From: Paramesorhizobium leguminum
GTDB taxonomy: Bacteria > Pseudomonadota > Alphaproteobacteria > Rhizobiales > Rhizobiaceae
Assembly (NCBI RefSeq): GCF_003217235.1
Contig: NZ_QJTF01000009.1
Span: 62,001 to 126,000 of the forward strand
Length of the DNA: 64,000 nucleotides
Reading direction: 5' to 3'
Shown: piece after piece, positions 17,860-27,308 of the stretch
Layout of the letters: each line of letters begins with the position of its first letter
How positions within the stretch are numbered: position 1 is the stretch's first letter
Notes under the pieces: generated by a model
The model's input: the letters and a program-made list of their open reading frames with translations, nothing else
What the model was told of the DNA's origin: nothing
Database searches by the model: none
Made by a program: the position numbers and the translations under genes

Positions 17860-18705
17860 TTAAATATCCGCCCTCACATGCTGCCTCTGCACACCCAGCC
17901 CCTCGATACCAAGCTCCACCACGTCGCCGGCCTTCAGATAGCGCGGCGGCTTTAGTCCCATGCCGACGCCGGGGGGCGTGCCGGTGGAGATGATGTCTCC
18001 AGGATGGAGCGACATGAACTGGCTCAAATAGGAAACCAGATGGCGCACGCCGTAGACCATGGTCTTGGTCGAACCATCCTGCATCGTCTCGCCATTGACT
18101 TTCAGCCACATCGCCAGATTCTGCGGGTTGGCTACTTCATCCTTGGTGACAAGCCACGGGCCGGTCGGGCCGAACGTGTCGCAGGATTTTCCCTTGGTCC
18201 ACTGTCCCGCGCGCTCGGTCTGAAAGGCGCGTTCGCTGACATCGTGCAGCACGGCATAACCGGCTACATAATCGAGCGCATTGTCCTCGCTCACATATTT
18301 GGCCGTCTTGCCGATGACGATGCCAAGCTCGACTTCCCAGTCGGTCTTCTGCGACCCGCGCGGAATGACGATATCGTCATTCGGCCCGACGATGGCGGAA
18401 GTTGCCTTCATGAAGATGACAGGCTCCGGCGGCACCGCCAGCCCGGATTCGGCGGCATGGTCAGCGTAATTGAGGCCGATGCAAATGAACTTGCCAGTCC
18501 CGGCAACGCAAGGCCCAAGGCGCGGACTGCCGGAAACGAGCGGCAGGCTTTCAGGATCGATCTGGCCAAGCAAAGCCAGCGCATCGGGCGCAAGCACCGC
18601 GCCGGCAATATCCGCCACATGGCCGGAAAGATCGCGCAGCTTGCCGTCCTTGTCCAGAACGCCCGGCTTTTCTTGTCCTGCTTCGCCATATCGCAGCAGT
18701 TTCAT
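17860..18705 (-). CDS. FAH-family hydrolase, probable 2,4-diketo-3-deoxy-L-fuconate hydrolase
   Basis: A 281-residue fumarylacetoacetate-hydrolase-fold enzyme: MKLLRYGEAGQEKPGVLD, FICIGLNYADHAAE, PVIFMKATSAIVG, then the metal-site WEVELGIVIGK and GDIISTGTPPGVGMG. In the non-phosphorylating L-fucose path it would split 2,4-diketo-3-deoxy-L-fuconate to pyruvate and L-lactate. Members are often named ureidoglycolate lyase by mistake. The ATG at 18705 follows AGGAGACAAAC. It lies between a family A and a family F repeat and is followed by fucD, consistent with that pathway. Confidence 0.8.
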   Translation of the reverse strand: MKLLRYGEAGQEKPGVLDKDGKLRDLSGHVADIAGAVLAPDALALLGQIDPESLPLVSGSPRLGPCVAGTGKFICIGLNYADHAAESGLAVPPEPVIFMKATSAIVGPNDDIVIPRGSQKTDWEVELGIVIGKTAKYVSEDNALDYVAGYAVLHDVSERAFQTERAGQWTKGKSCDTFGPTGPWLVTKDEVANPQNLAMWLKVNGETMQDGSTKTMVYGVRHLVSYLSQFMSLHPGDIISTGTPPGVGMGLKPPRYLKAGDVVELGIEGLGVQRQHVRADI

Positions 18706-18730
18706 GTTTGTCTCCTTGTATGATTTGAAA

Positions 18731-18821
18731 AGGGAGTAGGGAGTAGGGAGTAGGGAGTAGGCAAATTTGGGATGTATTCCCTATTCCCTATTCCCTACCC
18801 TATTCACTATTCACTATTCCC
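18731..18821. repeat. Facing tandem arrays, family F (GGGAGTA)
   Basis: Four GGAGTAG units at 18731-18760 face a run of ATTCCCT/ATTCACT units at 18776-18821, so the transcript can fold into a long hairpin. It fills the gap between the FAH-family gene and the dehydrogenase gene. Confidence 0.8.
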
Positions 18822-19556
18822 TCAATTCACCCACCCGCCGTCGATGACATAGGCCTGCCCCGTCGTATAGGTCGCGCCGGCGAGATAGACCGCGAGATCG
18901 GCGATTTCCTCCGGCGTTCCAATGCGTCCCATGGGCTGGCGGGAGATGAAAGCCGCGCGCGCGGCTTCATAATCGCCTGTTGCCTTAAGCCGCTCCTGCA
19001 GCGAGGGGCTTTCCACCGTGCCGGGGCAGATGGCGTTGCAGCGAATCCCCTGCCCGACATAATCCGCGGCAACCGATTTCGTCAGCCCGATCACCGCCGC
19101 CTTGGTGACGCTGTAGGCAAACCGGTTCGGCACACCCTTGATGCTGCTCGCCACCGAGGCCATGTTGACGATTGCCCCGCCGCCATTGAAAATCATGCCG
19201 GGCAGCACGGCGCGGATGGTGCGCACCATCGAGCGGACATTCAAATCGAAGGCGAAATCAAGATCGCCGTCCTTGATTTCCAGTATCGAGCCGGAATGGA
19301 CGAAACCGGCGCAGTTGAACAGCACATCCACCGCGCCGATGTCAGCCACAGCCTGGCTGACGGCTGCGCTATCCAGCACATCCAGCCTGCGCGTCGAAAT
19401 GCCCGGCTCGCCCTCAAGCGCGGCGAGCGCCTGCTCATTGATATCGGTGGTATGCACCGTCGCCCCGGCCCGCGCGAAGGCAAGCGCCGTCGCCTTGCCG
19501 ATGCCCTGTCCGGCCGCTGTCACCAGAACCGTCTTGCCCTTGAAGTTCTCGCTCAT
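18822..19556 (-). CDS. SDR, probable 2-keto-3-deoxy-L-fuconate dehydrogenase
   Basis: A 244-residue SDR with the TAAGQGIG loop (about 13-20), the structural motif NCAG and a catalytic Ser (NMASVASS) with YSVTK. It is similar in layout to the DHRS6/BDH2 group, which contains 2-keto-3-deoxy-L-fuconate dehydrogenase. It would oxidise C4 to give the diketo acid used by the FAH-family enzyme. The frame opens further upstream, but the ATG at 19556 has GGAGGAC just before it. It is two bases downstream of the MaoC gene stop. Confidence 0.8.
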   Translation of the reverse strand: MSENFKGKTVLVTAAGQGIGKATALAFARAGATVHTTDINEQALAALEGEPGISTRRLDVLDSAAVSQAVADIGAVDVLFNCAGFVHSGSILEIKDGDLDFAFDLNVRSMVRTIRAVLPGMIFNGGGAIVNMASVASSIKGVPNRFAYSVTKAAVIGLTKSVAADYVGQGIRCNAICPGTVESPSLQERLKATGDYEAARAAFISRQPMGRIGTPEEIADLAVYLAGATYTTGQAYVIDGGWVN

Positions 19557-19558
19557 TT

Positions 19559-20011
19559 TCAGTCCTCCTTCGCTCGCCGCTCGGCGATCAGAATATGATC
19601 TGCGGCAAGAACCACCTCGCCGCGCTGGTTGATCACCTCGCACCGCTCGACCACACGGCCCGAACCGGGGCGCTTCGGATCGTCCTCCTTGGCGGCGATG
19701 GTGACGCGCGTGTGGATCGTATCGCCGATGAACACAGGCCGCACGAAACGCAATCGGTCATAGCCATAGGAGAAGGCGACCGGATTGATCAGGCTCGCCG
19801 TCAGGCCCACGCCGATGGAAAACACCATGGTGCCATGCGCAACGCGCTGGCCGAATGGCGTGGTCTTGGCGAATTCCGCATCCATGTGATGCGGGAAGAA
19901 ATCGCCCGTATGCCCGGCATGGACGACGAAATCCGTCTCCGTGATGGTGCGGCCCGTGGTAGTGCGCACATGGCCCAGTTCATAGTCTTCGAAATAGATG
20001 GTTTGTTCCAC
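19559..20011 (-). CDS. MaoC-like hotdog-fold dehydratase
   Basis: A 150-residue MaoC-domain protein. The hydratase motif is seen in [17 protein letters not shown] (Asp/His) followed by [14 protein letters not shown]. It starts with GTG directly after the TAA of the oxidoreductase gene (no gap) and ends two bases before the dehydrogenase start, so it is fully inside the operon. Such small MaoC proteins hydrate enoyl-thioesters. Its job in a fucose-type pathway is unknown; a role on a free sugar-acid intermediate would be new. Confidence 0.8.
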   Translation of the reverse strand: MEQTIYFEDYELGHVRTTTGRTITETDFVVHAGHTGDFFPHHMDAEFAKTTPFGQRVAHGTMVFSIGVGLTASLINPVAFSYGYDRLRFVRPVFIGDTIHTRVTIAAKEDDPKRPGSGRVVERCEVINQRGEVVLAADHILIAERRAKED

Positions 20012-21094
20012 TTATCTTAAGCCTTTCGCGGGTCTCGGATCGAGTGGGGTTGAAGGCGCCGCGCTCGACCGATAGGCGCTTTCGACCAGCGCCATCGTAT
20101 TCCATGCATCTTCCACGGAACTGATGAGCTCCTTGTCCTCACCCGCCGCAAAGCGCTGCAGATTGGCCATGCGCCCCACGAACGCATCCGGGAACCAGGC
20201 GCCCGCAAGCGGCACCGCCACCCAGCCATCGCCTCCTTTGGGATAAATCTCCAGCACGTCCGGCTCGCCGCGCGGATAATCGAGATTGACGCCAAGCTTC
20301 ACATAAGCCGCGCCCTCGGTGCCGCAGATGCGGAACTCGCATGCCTGATATTTGCGGCCAAATTTATGGTCATGATTGATCGAGAGCGAACAACGGACGG
20401 TATCGCCATAATCGAGAATGGCGGAGGTGCGCGTCTGCGCCACATTGTGGTTGGGATGGCCCATCGTCTTGGCGTGAACGCCTTGCGGGTCGCCAAGAAC
20501 CTGCCGGATGAGATCGAGATAATGGATCGAATGCATCGCGATCTCGACGCGTGGCAAGCCGTTCAGGAACGGCCAGAGCTGCCACGGCGTATCGAGCGCC
20601 AGCCATGCGTCGAAATCGATGACGTCGCCGAGCCATCCCTTGGCAATGGCATCCTTCAACGCCAGCATGACAGGCGCGAAGCGAAGCTGGAAATTGATCG
20701 CCGCAATGAGTTTCTTTTCGCGGCACACGGACAGGATTTCCCGCGCCTCTTCCAGCGTATTGCCCATCGGCTTCTGGATAAGCACGGTCGCGCCATCCGG
20801 CAGCGCCCTTAACACGTCCGCATGGCGTCCCGGCGGGGTTGCGAGATCGAAGACGGCGTTTTCGACGGTGGCCGCTTCCGCTATGGAAGAAAACGCCGTC
20901 ACATCCCAGTTATCCGCAAGTTTTCGCGCCTTTGCTTGATCCGGGTCGTAAAGGCCTGCAATCGGAAAGCCGCCTTTGCGGTAGGCGGGATAATGCGCAT
21001 CGCCGACGATGGAGCCTGCGCCGAAGGTGACGATTGGGCGGGGATTGACGGGCACAGGCCAGGATTGGATGAGAGTGGAAGGAGAGAAGATCAT
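20012..21094 (-). CDS. Gfo/Idh/MocA family oxidoreductase
   Basis: A 360-residue NAD(P)-dependent sugar oxidoreductase. The N-terminal Rossmann region is TFGAGSIVGDAHYPAY (about 24-39), followed by the conserved QKPMGNTLEEA near 105-115 in place of the usual EKP. It may act as the dehydrogenase that makes the sugar lactone at the head of the pathway, though SDR enzymes usually do this for L-fucose. It is the first gene after the family A repeat, and the MaoC gene follows with no gap. The substrate is unknown. Confidence 0.8.
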   Translation of the reverse strand: MIFSPSTLIQSWPVPVNPRPIVTFGAGSIVGDAHYPAYRKGGFPIAGLYDPDQAKARKLADNWDVTAFSSIAEAATVENAVFDLATPPGRHADVLRALPDGATVLIQKPMGNTLEEAREILSVCREKKLIAAINFQLRFAPVMLALKDAIAKGWLGDVIDFDAWLALDTPWQLWPFLNGLPRVEIAMHSIHYLDLIRQVLGDPQGVHAKTMGHPNHNVAQTRTSAILDYGDTVRCSLSINHDHKFGRKYQACEFRICGTEGAAYVKLGVNLDYPRGEPDVLEIYPKGGDGWVAVPLAGAWFPDAFVGRMANLQRFAAGEDKELISSVEDAWNTMALVESAYRSSAAPSTPLDPRPAKGLR

Positions 21095-21157
21095 AGAGAG
21101 CCCCCTCTCTTGCGATTTTGCATTTTACTTCTAAATTGAAACGTTTGCGGGCCAATA

Positions 21158-21314
21158 CCCCCCTCTGGCTTGCCAGCCATCTCCCCCTCAAGGGGGGAGA
21201 TTGGCCTGCATCGATGGCGGTATCTGTTCTGAAATGTTGGCGATTGGCGGAAGCGCCCATGACAGCGTAATCTCCCCCCTTGAGGGGGAGATGGCTGGCA
21301 AGCCAGAGGGGGGT
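21158..21314. repeat. Long inverted-repeat element, family A, copy 3 (variant, inverted)
   Basis: The arms read CCCCCCTCTGGCTTGCCAGC followed by CATCTCCCCCTCAAGG, i.e. GGCTTGCCAGCC replaces CCCTGCCGGGC in both arms. The change is compensated, so base pairing is kept. The loop is in the opposite orientation to copies 1, 2, 4 and 6. Confidence 0.9.
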
Positions 21315-21331
21315 TCCCTTGCCCAAAAACC

Positions 21332-21661
21332 TCAATCAACATGAAATACCTCGTCCATCATCGCCCACCACTCGCCTTCCTTGCGGCTCGATAGCGGCAC
21401 CTGGCAGGGCATACACACCGACCACCATTCCTGGTTCTTCGGATCAGCAGCCATCTTTGCCATGTCGGCGGCAAAGTCGGTTCCGTGATATTCCCAATAG
21501 CCGAAAAGCAAATTCTCCGGCTCGCGCAGGAAGATCGAGTAATTGCGGATATTGCAGGCCGATATCAGCGCCAATATCTCCGGCCACACCGCCGCGTGAA
21601 GGCGCTTGTATTCGGCGATTTTTTCCGGATTGAGCCCTATGACCATTCCCATTCGCTGCAT
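21332..21661 (-). CDS. L-rhamnose/L-fucose-type mutarotase
   Basis: A 109-residue protein of the RhaM family (PF05336). It begins MGMVIGLNPEKIAEYKRLHA, has NYSIFLREPENLLFGYWEYHG, and near the end shows the conserved Trp pair EWWSVCMPCQ. It interconverts alpha and beta anomers of a 6-deoxyhexose, feeding the dehydrogenase. It ends a five-gene run with the ABC transporter and the second enolase-superfamily enzyme (3 bp gap). Length and motifs agree with the family. L-fucose rather than L-rhamnose is preferred because fucD is present. Confidence 0.85.
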   Translation of the reverse strand: MQRMGMVIGLNPEKIAEYKRLHAAVWPEILALISACNIRNYSIFLREPENLLFGYWEYHGTDFAADMAKMAADPKNQEWWSVCMPCQVPLSSRKEGEWWAMMDEVFHVD

Positions 21662-21664
21662 GGC

Positions 21665-22777
21665 TCAGGCCCTGATCTCGGTGGTAAACTCAGGAATACT
21701 GCGGGACCGCAACGCATCCCAGTCCCAGTCGATGCCGATACCCGGCGCATCGGGCGCGATTGCGTGACCGTCCTCGATCCGCATCGAGCTCTGCGTCAGA
21801 TCATCAAGCTGCGGGATATATTCGACATATTTCCCATTCGGCACCGCGCAGGCGAGGCTCACATGCAGTTCCATCAGGAAATGCGGGCAGACGGGGATGT
21901 CGAAGCTTTCCGCCAAATGCGCCACCTTCAGCCATGGCGTGATGCCGCCGATGCGCGCTACGTCCACTTGCACGATGGAGCAGGCGCCACGCTGCATATA
22001 TTCGCGGAAATGGCGGATCGAATAGAGCGACTCACCCACCGCGACCGGCGTGCTCGTCCGCTCCGATAGTCGCACATGGCCGTCGATATCGTCGGCGGGA
22101 AGCGGTTCTTCCAGCCAGGCGAGATCGATATCGCGCAACACATGCGAACGCCGGATCGCCTCGTCCAGCGTAAAACCCTGATTGGCATCGGTCATGATCT
22201 CGAAGCCCGGTCCCAGCGCATCGCGCATGGCCGAGAGACGGTCGAGGTCTTCGGACCCATGCGGACGCCCGATCTTCACCTTCGAGCCGCGAAAGCCTTT
22301 TTCCTTCGCCGCCAGCGCATCCTCGACCAGCGCTTGTTTCTCGATATGCAGCCAACCGCCCTCGGTCGTATAAAGCGGGCAGCGGTCCCTGGCGCCCCCG
22401 GCGAGCTTCCACAGCGGCAGGTTCTGCTTCTTCGCCCTGATATCCCACAGCGCCGTGTCTATGGCCGCCAGCGCCAGCGCGGTGATCGGGCCAATCGTCG
22501 TGGCATGGGTGGCGAATTCCAGCTTGCGCCAGATCGCCTCGATCCGGTCCGCATCCTCGCCCAGCAAACGCGGAGCGAGATGATCGGACAAAAGCCGCAT
22601 GACCGACGAGCCGCCCGTGCCGATCGTATAGCTATAGCCGGTCCCCGTCGCGCCATCGGAATCCGTGATGGTGACGATGGGCGTCTCTTGGCTCACAAAG
22701 CTCTGGATGGCATCCGTTCGCAACGTCTTGGGCGGCAGATCGACCATGCGCAATTCGACTTTTTCGATCCGTGCCAT
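21665..22777 (-). CDS. Mandelate racemase/muconate-lactonizing-type enzyme
   Basis: A 370-residue enolase-superfamily protein. Lys166-x-Lys168 (SKVKIG), metal ligands Asp197 (TDANQ), Glu223 (WLEEP) and Glu249 (VGES) and His299 (CPHF) are all present, so it should be active as a dehydratase, racemase or epimerase. It is only distantly like the fucD product and is shorter, which suggests a second acid-sugar substrate. The ATG at 22777 is one base from the stop of the ATPase gene. The extra upstream frame is inside that gene. Confidence 0.82.
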   Translation of the reverse strand: MARIEKVELRMVDLPPKTLRTDAIQSFVSQETPIVTITDSDGATGTGYSYTIGTGGSSVMRLLSDHLAPRLLGEDADRIEAIWRKLEFATHATTIGPITALALAAIDTALWDIRAKKQNLPLWKLAGGARDRCPLYTTEGGWLHIEKQALVEDALAAKEKGFRGSKVKIGRPHGSEDLDRLSAMRDALGPGFEIMTDANQGFTLDEAIRRSHVLRDIDLAWLEEPLPADDIDGHVRLSERTSTPVAVGESLYSIRHFREYMQRGACSIVQVDVARIGGITPWLKVAHLAESFDIPVCPHFLMELHVSLACAVPNGKYVEYIPQLDDLTQSSMRIEDGHAIAPDAPGIGIDWDWDALRSRSIPEFTTEIRA

Positions 22778-22778
22778 G

Positions 22779-23876
22779 TCAGTCCCGCAAGGTCCGGCCC
22801 GTTTCAGCCGAGAAGAGATGCGCCTGCGACAGATCAAGGCTCATCGCCACTTTCTCTCCCATCGCCAGCGGCCTCGGATTGAGCATCCGCGACATCCACT
22901 CCCGTTTATTGAATTCAACCGTCACCAGCGTCTCGTTGCCGAGCGGCTCCGTGATCGAGACCGGCAAATCGATCTGATGGATATTCGCCGCTTCGCTGGA
23001 GGAAAGCCCGTGCCCCGTCGGATAGAAATCATCCGGCCTCAGGCCGAAGACCACCTTTTGTCCCGCTGTCACATGTTCGCGGAACTGCGCCGGCAGCGGC
23101 AGGCTATCGCCGGAAGCGAAAACCAGCTTGCCGTCATCGACAGTCGCCTCATCGAGATTCATCGGCGGCGAGCCGATGAAGCCCGCGACGAAGCGCGTGG
23201 CGGGAAAGCGGAACACCTCATCCGGCGTCCCCACCTGCTCGATATAACCGTCGCGCATGATGACGATGCGGTCGGAAAGCGTCATCGCCTCCACCTGGTC
23301 ATGCGTCACATAGATGATCGTCGATTGCACCTTGGCGTGCAGCTTCTTGATCTCGGTGCGCATCTGCGTCCGCAGCTTGGCATCGAGATTGGAAAGCGGC
23401 TCATCGAAAAGGAAAACCTCCGGCTGGCGCACGATGGCCCGCCCCATGGCAACGCGCTGGCGCTGGCCGCCGGAAAGCTGCGACGGGCGGCGCTCCAGCA
23501 GCGGCGTCAGCTCAAGAATATTCGCCGCCGCCGCAACGCGCTCTTCGATCTCTTTTTGCGGACGCTTGGCGATCTTGAGCGAAAAGCCCATATTCTCGCG
23601 CACCGTCATATGCGGATAGAGCGCGTAGGACTGGAATACCATCGAGATATTGCGCGCCCGTGGCGGCAGATCGTTGACCACCTTGCCGCCGATCTCCAGC
23701 GCGCCGTCGCTGATATCCTCCAGCCCGGCGATCATGCGCAACGTGGTCGATTTCCCGCACCCCGAAGGCCCGACCAGCGCGACGAACTCGCGATCTTTCA
23801 CATCGAGATCGATGCCGTGCACCACTTCGACAGTGCCGTAGCGTTTGACGAGTTTTTTGAGTGATACGGTGGCCAT
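22779..23876 (-). CDS. Sugar ABC transporter ATP-binding protein (UgpC/MalK type)
   Basis: A 365-residue ATPase with Walker [10 protein letters not shown] at 36-44, signature LSGGQRQ, Walker B FLFDEP and switch His in YVTHDQ, followed by a TOBE regulatory domain. It is very close in layout to the smoK product. It energises the importer formed by the two permeases upstream and the binding protein encoded at 25827. It begins six bases after the permease stop and is followed by the enolase-superfamily gene with a one-base gap. Confidence 0.9.
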   Translation of the reverse strand: MATVSLKKLVKRYGTVEVVHGIDLDVKDREFVALVGPSGCGKSTTLRMIAGLEDISDGALEIGGKVVNDLPPRARNISMVFQSYALYPHMTVRENMGFSLKIAKRPQKEIEERVAAAANILELTPLLERRPSQLSGGQRQRVAMGRAIVRQPEVFLFDEPLSNLDAKLRTQMRTEIKKLHAKVQSTIIYVTHDQVEAMTLSDRIVIMRDGYIEQVGTPDEVFRFPATRFVAGFIGSPPMNLDEATVDDGKLVFASGDSLPLPAQFREHVTAGQKVVFGLRPDDFYPTGHGLSSSEAANIHQIDLPVSITEPLGNETLVTVEFNKREWMSRMLNPRPLAMGEKVAMSLDLSQAHLFSAETGRTLRD

Positions 23877-23882
23877 CTATGA

Positions 23883-24752
23883 TTATCCTTTTACCGCGCC
23901 GAAGGTGAGGCCGGAGACCAGATGTTTCTGGATGATGAAGGTGAGGATCAGCGCCGGCACGATCATGACGACGGCGAGCGCGCACATGCCGCGCCAGTCG
24001 ATGGTGAACTCGGCGGTATAGTCGAGAAGCCCGACCGGCAGCGTCTTGGAATTGACCGACCGGGTGAGTTGCGAGGCGAGCGCATATTCGTTCCACGAAG
24101 TCAAAAAGGCGAAGATGCCGGCGGATGCGATGCCGGGCCCGGCCAGCGGAAATTCCACCTGCCAGAACGCCTGCCAGCGGGTGCAGCCGTCGATCTGCGC
24201 CGCTTCTGCGAGATCCTTCGGCACCTGACGGAAGAAGCCGTCGATCAGCCAGATGGTGAAAGGCACGTTGAGCGCGACATAAGTGAGGATCAGCCCGAAA
24301 TGCGTATCGATGATGCCGATGCGGGCATAGATCATGAACAAAGGCAGCGATAGCGCGATGCCCGGCACCGCGCGGGTCAGCATGAAGCCAAGGAAGATCG
24401 CCGACTTGCCCTTGAAACGGAAGCGCGCGAAGGCATAGCCGCCGGCCATGCCGATGGCGAGCGCAATCACCGTCGAGGTGACGGAGACGATGATCGAATT
24501 GCGGAAATAATCCCACACCGGCACACCGCCCGCGCCTGCGCCGCTGAACATGGCGCGATAGGCCTCCAGCGACAACTGCGTCGGAATCCACACCGGCGGC
24601 TTCGCCATGATCTCGACCGTCGGGCGCAGCGAATTCAGGATGACCCAAAAGCCCGGCAGGCAGATGACCGCCATCGCCAGGAACAGACCGACGAAATGCG
24701 CGACGCTCAATAGCCGGCGTTTGACGCGGTAGGAGGTGTTGCTGCCTTCCAT
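23883..24752 (-). CDS. Sugar ABC transporter permease (MalG type)
   Basis: A 289-residue inner-membrane protein. Six hydrophobic stretches begin at about residue 17 (VAHFVGLFLAMAVICLPGFW). EAA loop: LAEAAQIDGCTRWQAF. It ends SGLTFGAVKG, like the smoG product. The frame is open to 24938, but the ATG at 24752, one base after the stop of the first permease gene, gives the normal length and a family-typical N-terminus. It is the second membrane subunit of the presumed fucose/acid-sugar importer. Confidence 0.9.
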   Translation of the reverse strand: MEGSNTSYRVKRRLLSVAHFVGLFLAMAVICLPGFWVILNSLRPTVEIMAKPPVWIPTQLSLEAYRAMFSGAGAGGVPVWDYFRNSIIVSVTSTVIALAIGMAGGYAFARFRFKGKSAIFLGFMLTRAVPGIALSLPLFMIYARIGIIDTHFGLILTYVALNVPFTIWLIDGFFRQVPKDLAEAAQIDGCTRWQAFWQVEFPLAGPGIASAGIFAFLTSWNEYALASQLTRSVNSKTLPVGLLDYTAEFTIDWRGMCALAVVMIVPALILTFIIQKHLVSGLTFGAVKG

Positions 24753-24753
24753 C

Positions 24754-25647
24754 TTACCACTCCGCTCCGATTTGCTGGCGCGCGGCGGCCAGTTTCCTAA
24801 AGAAATAGACAGTGAAAAGGATCGAAAGCAGGATCGAGACATAAGCCATGGCGTTGGCCATGCCCATTCTCGCATCGCTATAGGCCGTCCGCCCCACCAG
24901 CGTCCAAAGCAACTCGGTGCGCCCTGCCGGCCCGCCATCGGTCATGATCTTGACGATGTCATAGGCCCGCGCCACGTCGAGCGAGCGGATCGTCATGGCG
25001 ATGAAGGCAAACGGCATGACGAATGGCCAGGTGACATAGCGAAAGGTCTGCCAGGGCGTGCAGCCATCCACCCGCGCCGCCTCCACCGGCTCCTGCGGCA
25101 TGGCCAGCAACCCGGCGAGGATGAGGATGGCGAAGACTGACGTGGACGACCAGACCTCGGCGACGATGATGGAAAACAGCGCCAGATTTCCATTGATCAG
25201 CCAAGGGATCGCTTGGTCGGTCAGCCCTAGCGATTGCAGCGCATTGTTGACGAGACCGATATTGTCGTTGAACAGGAATTTGAACTGGAAGCCGACGAGT
25301 ACGGGCGAGAACATCATCGGAAACATCATCAGCGTACGCAACAACCGCTGCCCATGCGTCGCCTTGTTGACCAGCATCGCCAGCCCGAGGCCCAGAAACA
25401 TTTCCGCGTTGAGCGCGATGGTGAGCAGCAGGATGGTGCGCCCGAACGCGACCCAGAAATCCCAGTTGGAGAGCACATTGACGTAATTGCGGATGCCGAT
25501 GAACGTCCACAACGTATCAGGCCGCGTCAGCCGGAAGGGGGTGAAGCTCGAATAGAAGGAGAAGAGCAGCGGCAGCACGATGACCGCGACAAGCACGATG
25601 ATGGCGGGCAGAAGGAGAAGGACGGGAGCGGGGAGTCTGGATTTCAT
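24754..25647 (-). CDS. Sugar ABC transporter permease (MalF type)
   Basis: A 297-residue membrane subunit. The first helix is at about 8-29 (VLLLLPAIIVLVAVIVLPLLF), followed by FSFYSSFTPFRLT, characteristic of the UgpA group. EAA loop: EAARVDGCTPWQTF. The binding-protein gene is 179 bp upstream with a GC-rich palindromic repeat between them, and the second permease gene follows at once. Confidence 0.9.
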   Translation of the reverse strand: MKSRLPAPVLLLLPAIIVLVAVIVLPLLFSFYSSFTPFRLTRPDTLWTFIGIRNYVNVLSNWDFWVAFGRTILLLTIALNAEMFLGLGLAMLVNKATHGQRLLRTLMMFPMMFSPVLVGFQFKFLFNDNIGLVNNALQSLGLTDQAIPWLINGNLALFSIIVAEVWSSTSVFAILILAGLLAMPQEPVEAARVDGCTPWQTFRYVTWPFVMPFAFIAMTIRSLDVARAYDIVKIMTDGGPAGRTELLWTLVGRTAYSDARMGMANAMAYVSILLSILFTVYFFRKLAAARQQIGAEW

Positions 25648-25689
25648 TTAAACGGCCTGCTCCTGATCGGCATGCGGCATGGATTTTAG

Positions 25690-25825
25690 CGCCCTCCTTC
25701 CCCCTTGCGGGGAAGGTGCCCGCGTCAGCGGGCGGATGGGGGTGGAGCCGGTTGCGCTCTATTCTGCACCACCCCCACCCGGCCCTGCGGGCCACCCTCC
25801 CCGCAAGGGGGAGGGAAAGCGGAGC
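25690..25825. repeat. GC-rich palindromic repeat, family C
   Basis: CCTTCCCCCTTGCGGGGAAGG is followed by TGCCCGCGTCAGCGGGCGGA, TGGGGGTGGAGCCGG, then CACCCCCACCCGGCCCTGCG and CCTCCCCGCAAGGGGGAGGG. It is a series of hairpins sitting between the highly expressed binding-protein gene and the permease genes, a common place for mRNA-stabilising repeats. Confidence 0.75.
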
Positions 25826-25826
25826 C

Positions 25827-27143
25827 CTACAGCTTCCCCGCATCCTCTAGTATCTGCGTCGCCTTCTTCGCCGCATCATCAAGCGCCTGCTTGGACGTCT
25901 TATCCCCCAGGATCGCCGCCTGCAGTTCCGGATAGACCGCGTTGGAAATCTCGATCCACTCCGCCGTCGGCGGCACGGGGAAGGCGTATTTGGATGCTTC
26001 CTGGAATGCCGTCAGCACCTCCGTGCGATAGGGATCGCCCTTCGCCTTCTCGATGTTGTATGCCCAGACGGCGGTGCGGGTCGGCAGCGGACCGGCGGCG
26101 GATTCGAGCTTCTGGCTGTCCTCGTTGGTGAGCCACCAGACGAGCGAGGCCGCCGCGTCCTTGTTCTGGCAAGCCTCCGTCACCGAGAACCCGTGGAAGC
26201 CGGACCAGCCGGTGCGCTTGCCGGACGAGCCCTTCGGCTGCACCTTGACGCCGACATTGCCGGCGACCTTCGAGGTCTTCGGATCGTTGAAGAAGCCCGC
26301 CCAGCCCGGCCAGTCGAGATTGAGCGCGATGGAGCCGGAGGCAAAGCCTTGCCCCAGATCGTCCCAAAGATAATTGGTGGTGCCGACAGGAACGGCCTTC
26401 GCCTTGTAGAGATTGACGAACCAGTCGAGCGCCCTGACGCCTGCCTCGGAATTGAATGCCGGCTTGCCTTCGGCGTCGAGATATTCACCGCCATCCGCGA
26501 CCAGCATTTCATAGAAGCGGCCATTGATCGCCTCTTCCTTGCCGGCGAACTGCGTGCCGTAGAAGGTCGGCGGATTTGAGAAGAACTCGGCCTGCCTCGT
26601 CACTTCATCCCACGTATCCGGCGGCACGAGATCCTCGCCGTATTTCTCCTTGTACGCCTTCTTCTTCGCCTCGTCCTGATAGAGGCTCTTCTGGTAATAG
26701 AGCGCCGAGACATCGAACTGCGCGCGCGGCAGCATGACGAGCTTGCCGTCAAGCGTCGCCGCCTTGATCACCGAAGGCACGAAAGCCTCGATTTCCGATT
26801 TCGGAATATAGGGCGTCAGGTCGGTATAGATGCCTGGATATTGCGGGGCGAAGGACGAGTGGTTCGACCCCACGCACCAGTTCAGGCTGCCCGCCGCGAT
26901 GTCGGACTTGATTTCCTTGTCGAGCTCGAAATGGTTCTTCTTGGAAAGGATATTGACCTTGGCGCCGGTCAGCTTTTCCCATTCGCCGATGCGCTGGTAG
27001 AGCGCCTCATATTGCTGCCCGCCGATAAGCTTGGCGTCGATCGTCTGCCCTTCGAATTTGCCGGGCAGGTTCTGGGCCGATACGCCGCCGCTGGTCGCGA
27101 CAGCGATGGCCACTGCCGAAACGGCAGTAAGCAATTTCCTCAT
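25827..27143 (-). CDS. Periplasmic sugar-binding protein of ABC importer
   Basis: A 438-residue extracellular solute-binding protein (family 1). Signal peptide MRKLLTAVSAVAIAVATSGGVSA, cleaved before QNLPGKF. Later segments such as WDEVTRQAEFF and WAGFFNDPKTSKVAGNVGV are typical of the group. The ATG at 27143 follows GGGAGGAAATC; the longer frame to 27218 has no ribosome site. It is the first gene of the leftward operon and faces the IclR gene across 165 bp. A TTGACG (27236-27241, minus strand) with a TTGCAT 17 bases on is a weak promoter candidate. Confidence 0.88.
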   Translation of the reverse strand: MRKLLTAVSAVAIAVATSGGVSAQNLPGKFEGQTIDAKLIGGQQYEALYQRIGEWEKLTGAKVNILSKKNHFELDKEIKSDIAAGSLNWCVGSNHSSFAPQYPGIYTDLTPYIPKSEIEAFVPSVIKAATLDGKLVMLPRAQFDVSALYYQKSLYQDEAKKKAYKEKYGEDLVPPDTWDEVTRQAEFFSNPPTFYGTQFAGKEEAINGRFYEMLVADGGEYLDAEGKPAFNSEAGVRALDWFVNLYKAKAVPVGTTNYLWDDLGQGFASGSIALNLDWPGWAGFFNDPKTSKVAGNVGVKVQPKGSSGKRTGWSGFHGFSVTEACQNKDAAASLVWWLTNEDSQKLESAAGPLPTRTAVWAYNIEKAKGDPYRTEVLTAFQEASKYAFPVPPTAEWIEISNAVYPELQAAILGDKTSKQALDDAAKKATQILEDAGKL

Positions 27144-27308
27144 GATTTCCTCCCTTTGGGCCACCGCCTCCCGATGCCCATCAACGCCCCAATCAACGAG
27201 CGCTTCATTCATATGCAAACACTTAATTTATCAGTCGTCAAGCGATGAATTTGCTTCTACGATAAACCGCTCTTCGTATATGAGGGGATCAATTTACAGG
27301 AGAACGCG

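Noticed and set aside
22665-23864. 399-codon plus-strand frame opposite the sugar ABC ATPase gene
   Set aside because: It is the reverse shadow of a well-conserved ATPase gene with all its motifs; the frame is His/Arg-rich and has no ribosome site.
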